Positions 24,487 through 25,573 of a stretch of DNA of 25,573 bases are shown here, one piece after another. The first letter of the stretch is position 1; every line of letters begins with the position of its first letter. The position numbers and the translations under genes were made by a program. Origin of the DNA: Bacteroidia bacterium (lineage in GTDB: Bacteria > Bacteroidota > Bacteroidia > Bacteroidales > CAJPTX01); contig CAJPTV010000019.1 in assembly GCA_905373665.1 (NCBI GenBank), positions 1 through 25,573 of the forward strand, given 5' to 3'. The notes beneath the pieces are model-generated. The model was not told where the DNA came from. It saw only the letters and a list, made by a program, of their open reading frames with translations, and did no database searches.

Positions 24487-25368
24487 CTATCCGTCGATTT
24501 CACCCTTTCGTGCCCGAAGCGTATTAAGCATGAGCGAAAGGATCGTCATCGGTCCCACGCCGCCCGGAACAGGGGTAATGTACGAACACTTCGGCGCAAC
24601 CTCCTCAAAGGCCACATCACCGCGGAGCTCCCACCCCTTCTCGTTCTTAGTCGTTTCCACACGGTTAATCCCCACGTCGATAACGATCGCCCCTGGCTTT
24701 ACCATATCAGCCTTCACAAAGTCCGCAATCCCCACCGCTGCAATCAAAATGTCTGCGGAACGTAACACAGCGGGCAGATCTTGGGTCTTGCTATGAGCAA
24801 CGGTTACCGTGCAATCCCCCGGCTCCCCCTTTTGCAAAAGCATGTTCGCCACGGGCAATCCGACGATATGGCTACGTCCGAGTACCACGACGTGTTTGCC
24901 GCGCGTGGGTATCTTGTAATAAGCCAGCAACTTAATGATGCCGTACGGGGTCGCGGGCAAGTAACAAGGCAACCCGAGGAGCATCCGCCCTAGACTTACG
25001 GGGTGAAAGCCGTCAACGTCCTTCTTAGGCGATATGCGGTGCGTAATCCGCTGTTCGTCAATATGTTTCGGAAGCGGCAACTGCACGATTACCCCGTCTA
25101 TCTCTGGGTCGTTATTGATGTGGTCTATCTCCGCCAAAAGCGCTTCTTGGGTGACGGAGGTCTCGAAGCGGCGTATTTCGGAAATAAAGCCGAGCTCCGC
25201 ACACTTCTTCTCTTTATTACGAACGTAGGTCTCGCTCGCAGGATTGTTCCCCACGAGCACGGCCACCAGCTTCGGGCGTCGTTCGCCCTTAGCGACAAGG
25301 GCGTCTACCTCATTCTTGAGGTCGGTTGAGAGCGCCGCTGCGGCTTTCTTACCATCTAATATTTCCAT
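24487..25368 (-). CDS. folD: methylenetetrahydrofolate dehydrogenase / cyclohydrolase FolD
   Basis: A 293-aa bifunctional enzyme that interconverts 5,10-methylene-, 5,10-methenyl- and 10-formyl-tetrahydrofolate with NADP. The catalytic pair Tyr48-x3-Lys52 (TYVRNKEKKCAELG), VQLPLP with Gln96, PKKDVDGFHPVSLGRM with Asp119, the Rossmann motif GRSHIVGLPVANML (164-177) and the final ITPVPGGVGPMTI are all present. The usual PCTPxG motif reads PATPYG. Length is normal. The ATG at 25368 follows AGAGG at a good distance and an exact -7 box at 25401-25408. Confidence 0.97.
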   Translation of the reverse strand: MEILDGKKAAAALSTDLKNEVDALVAKGERRPKLVAVLVGNNPASETYVRNKEKKCAELGFISEIRRFETSVTQEALLAEIDHINNDPEIDGVIVQLPLPKHIDEQRITHRISPKKDVDGFHPVSLGRMLLGLPCYLPATPYGIIKLLAYYKIPTRGKHVVVLGRSHIVGLPVANMLLQKGEPGDCTVTVAHSKTQDLPAVLRSADILIAAVGIADFVKADMVKPGAIVIDVGINRVETTKNEKGWELRGDVAFEEVAPKCSYITPVPGGVGPMTILSLMLNTLRARKGEIDG

Positions 25369-25400
25369 CTTTTACCTCTTTTCCAATCAGATTCTTGCTA

Positions 25401-25408
25401 CAAATATA
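25401..25408 (-). promoter_or_regulatory. -7 box for folD
   Basis: On the minus strand this reads TATATTTG, an exact TAnnTTTG. The predicted start near 25394 gives a leader of about 26 bases. The upstream half is only a T-rich stretch, not an exact TTTG at 19-21 bases. Confidence 0.6.
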
Positions 25409-25536
25409 GAACAAAGGAAGTAGGAAAAGGGTTTTTAGAAAAAATATTTTCTCTTTTGTGGATGTAACAACCTCTTGGTAACCAATATCTTCATTCAGTT
25501 CCGAATGAAATAAATAAGATTGCCTGTTATTTTCAT

Positions 25537-25567
25537 TTTGCTGTTTAACAAAAAGCGCATACCTTTG
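25537..25567 (+). promoter_or_regulatory. full-consensus Bacteroidetes promoter for a gene beyond the window
   Basis: TTTG at 25537-25540, then 19 bases, then TACCTTTG at 25560-25567: both halves and the spacing fit the Bacteroidetes primary sigma factor consensus. Transcription would begin at about the last base of the window, so the target gene lies outside and is divergent from folD. Confidence 0.75.
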
Positions 25568-25573
25568 CGTCGT

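Overview
The window looks like chromosomal DNA of a Bacteroidales bacterium, most likely Porphyromonas or a close relative. The basis is several promoters of the Bacteroidetes type (TAnnTTTG at -7, one with an exact TTTG 19 bases upstream), a Bacteroidetes-style glycogen trio (GH133 debranching enzyme, GT4 synthase-like enzyme, GH57 amylase), an IorA/IorB pair, and a giant exported protein built like the surface proteins of this phylum. The genus is an inference; no rRNA or other phylogenetic marker is present.

Layout. 1-597: tail of an unidentified upstream gene and a gamma-carbonic anhydrase family protein. 660-8480: one giant exported protein (2606 aa) that I read as three successive modules, each with a W...TTW/P start, a long beta-strand-rich body and a FPxG-type beta-sandwich end, followed by Ig/PKD-like domains. 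A perfect 15-bp hairpin separates it from the convergent miaA (8538-9473). 9688-14172: co-directional glycogen operon (debranching enzyme, GT4, GH57), preceded by a promoter buried in a 10-bp inverted repeat and followed by a hairpin terminator. 14305-21337 (minus strand): six genes that all overlap each other, encoding GT4 glycosyltransferase, radical SAM/SPASM enzyme, nucleotidyltransferase-tyrosine phosphatase fusion, TobZ/NodU-type carbamoyltransferase, a six-repeat WG-type protein and UDP-glucuronate decarboxylase. 21338-22075: a gene-free stretch full of palindromes and repeats. 22076-24343 (minus): iorB and iorA, indolepyruvate ferredoxin oxidoreductase. 24487-25368 (minus): folD. 25537-25567: an exact-consensus promoter firing out of the window on the plus strand.

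How the genes work together. miaA, folD, iorAB and the glycogen trio are ordinary housekeeping or central metabolism. The six-gene overlapping operon is the part most likely to be an undescribed system. Its gene content reads as a pathway that makes a pentose-containing, carbamoylated and radically modified glycoconjugate or small molecule, with a nucleotidyl-transfer plus dephosphorylation enzyme in one chain and a repeat protein with no catalytic motif that I recognise. The product is unknown.

Two larger-scale signals are worth noting. By eye the plus strand changes from G-rich (1 to about 8.5 kb) to C-rich (from about 8.5 kb on) irrespective of gene direction. The middle genes of the six-gene operon also look more AT-rich than iorA, folD and the glycogen genes. 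Both were judged by reading, not computed.
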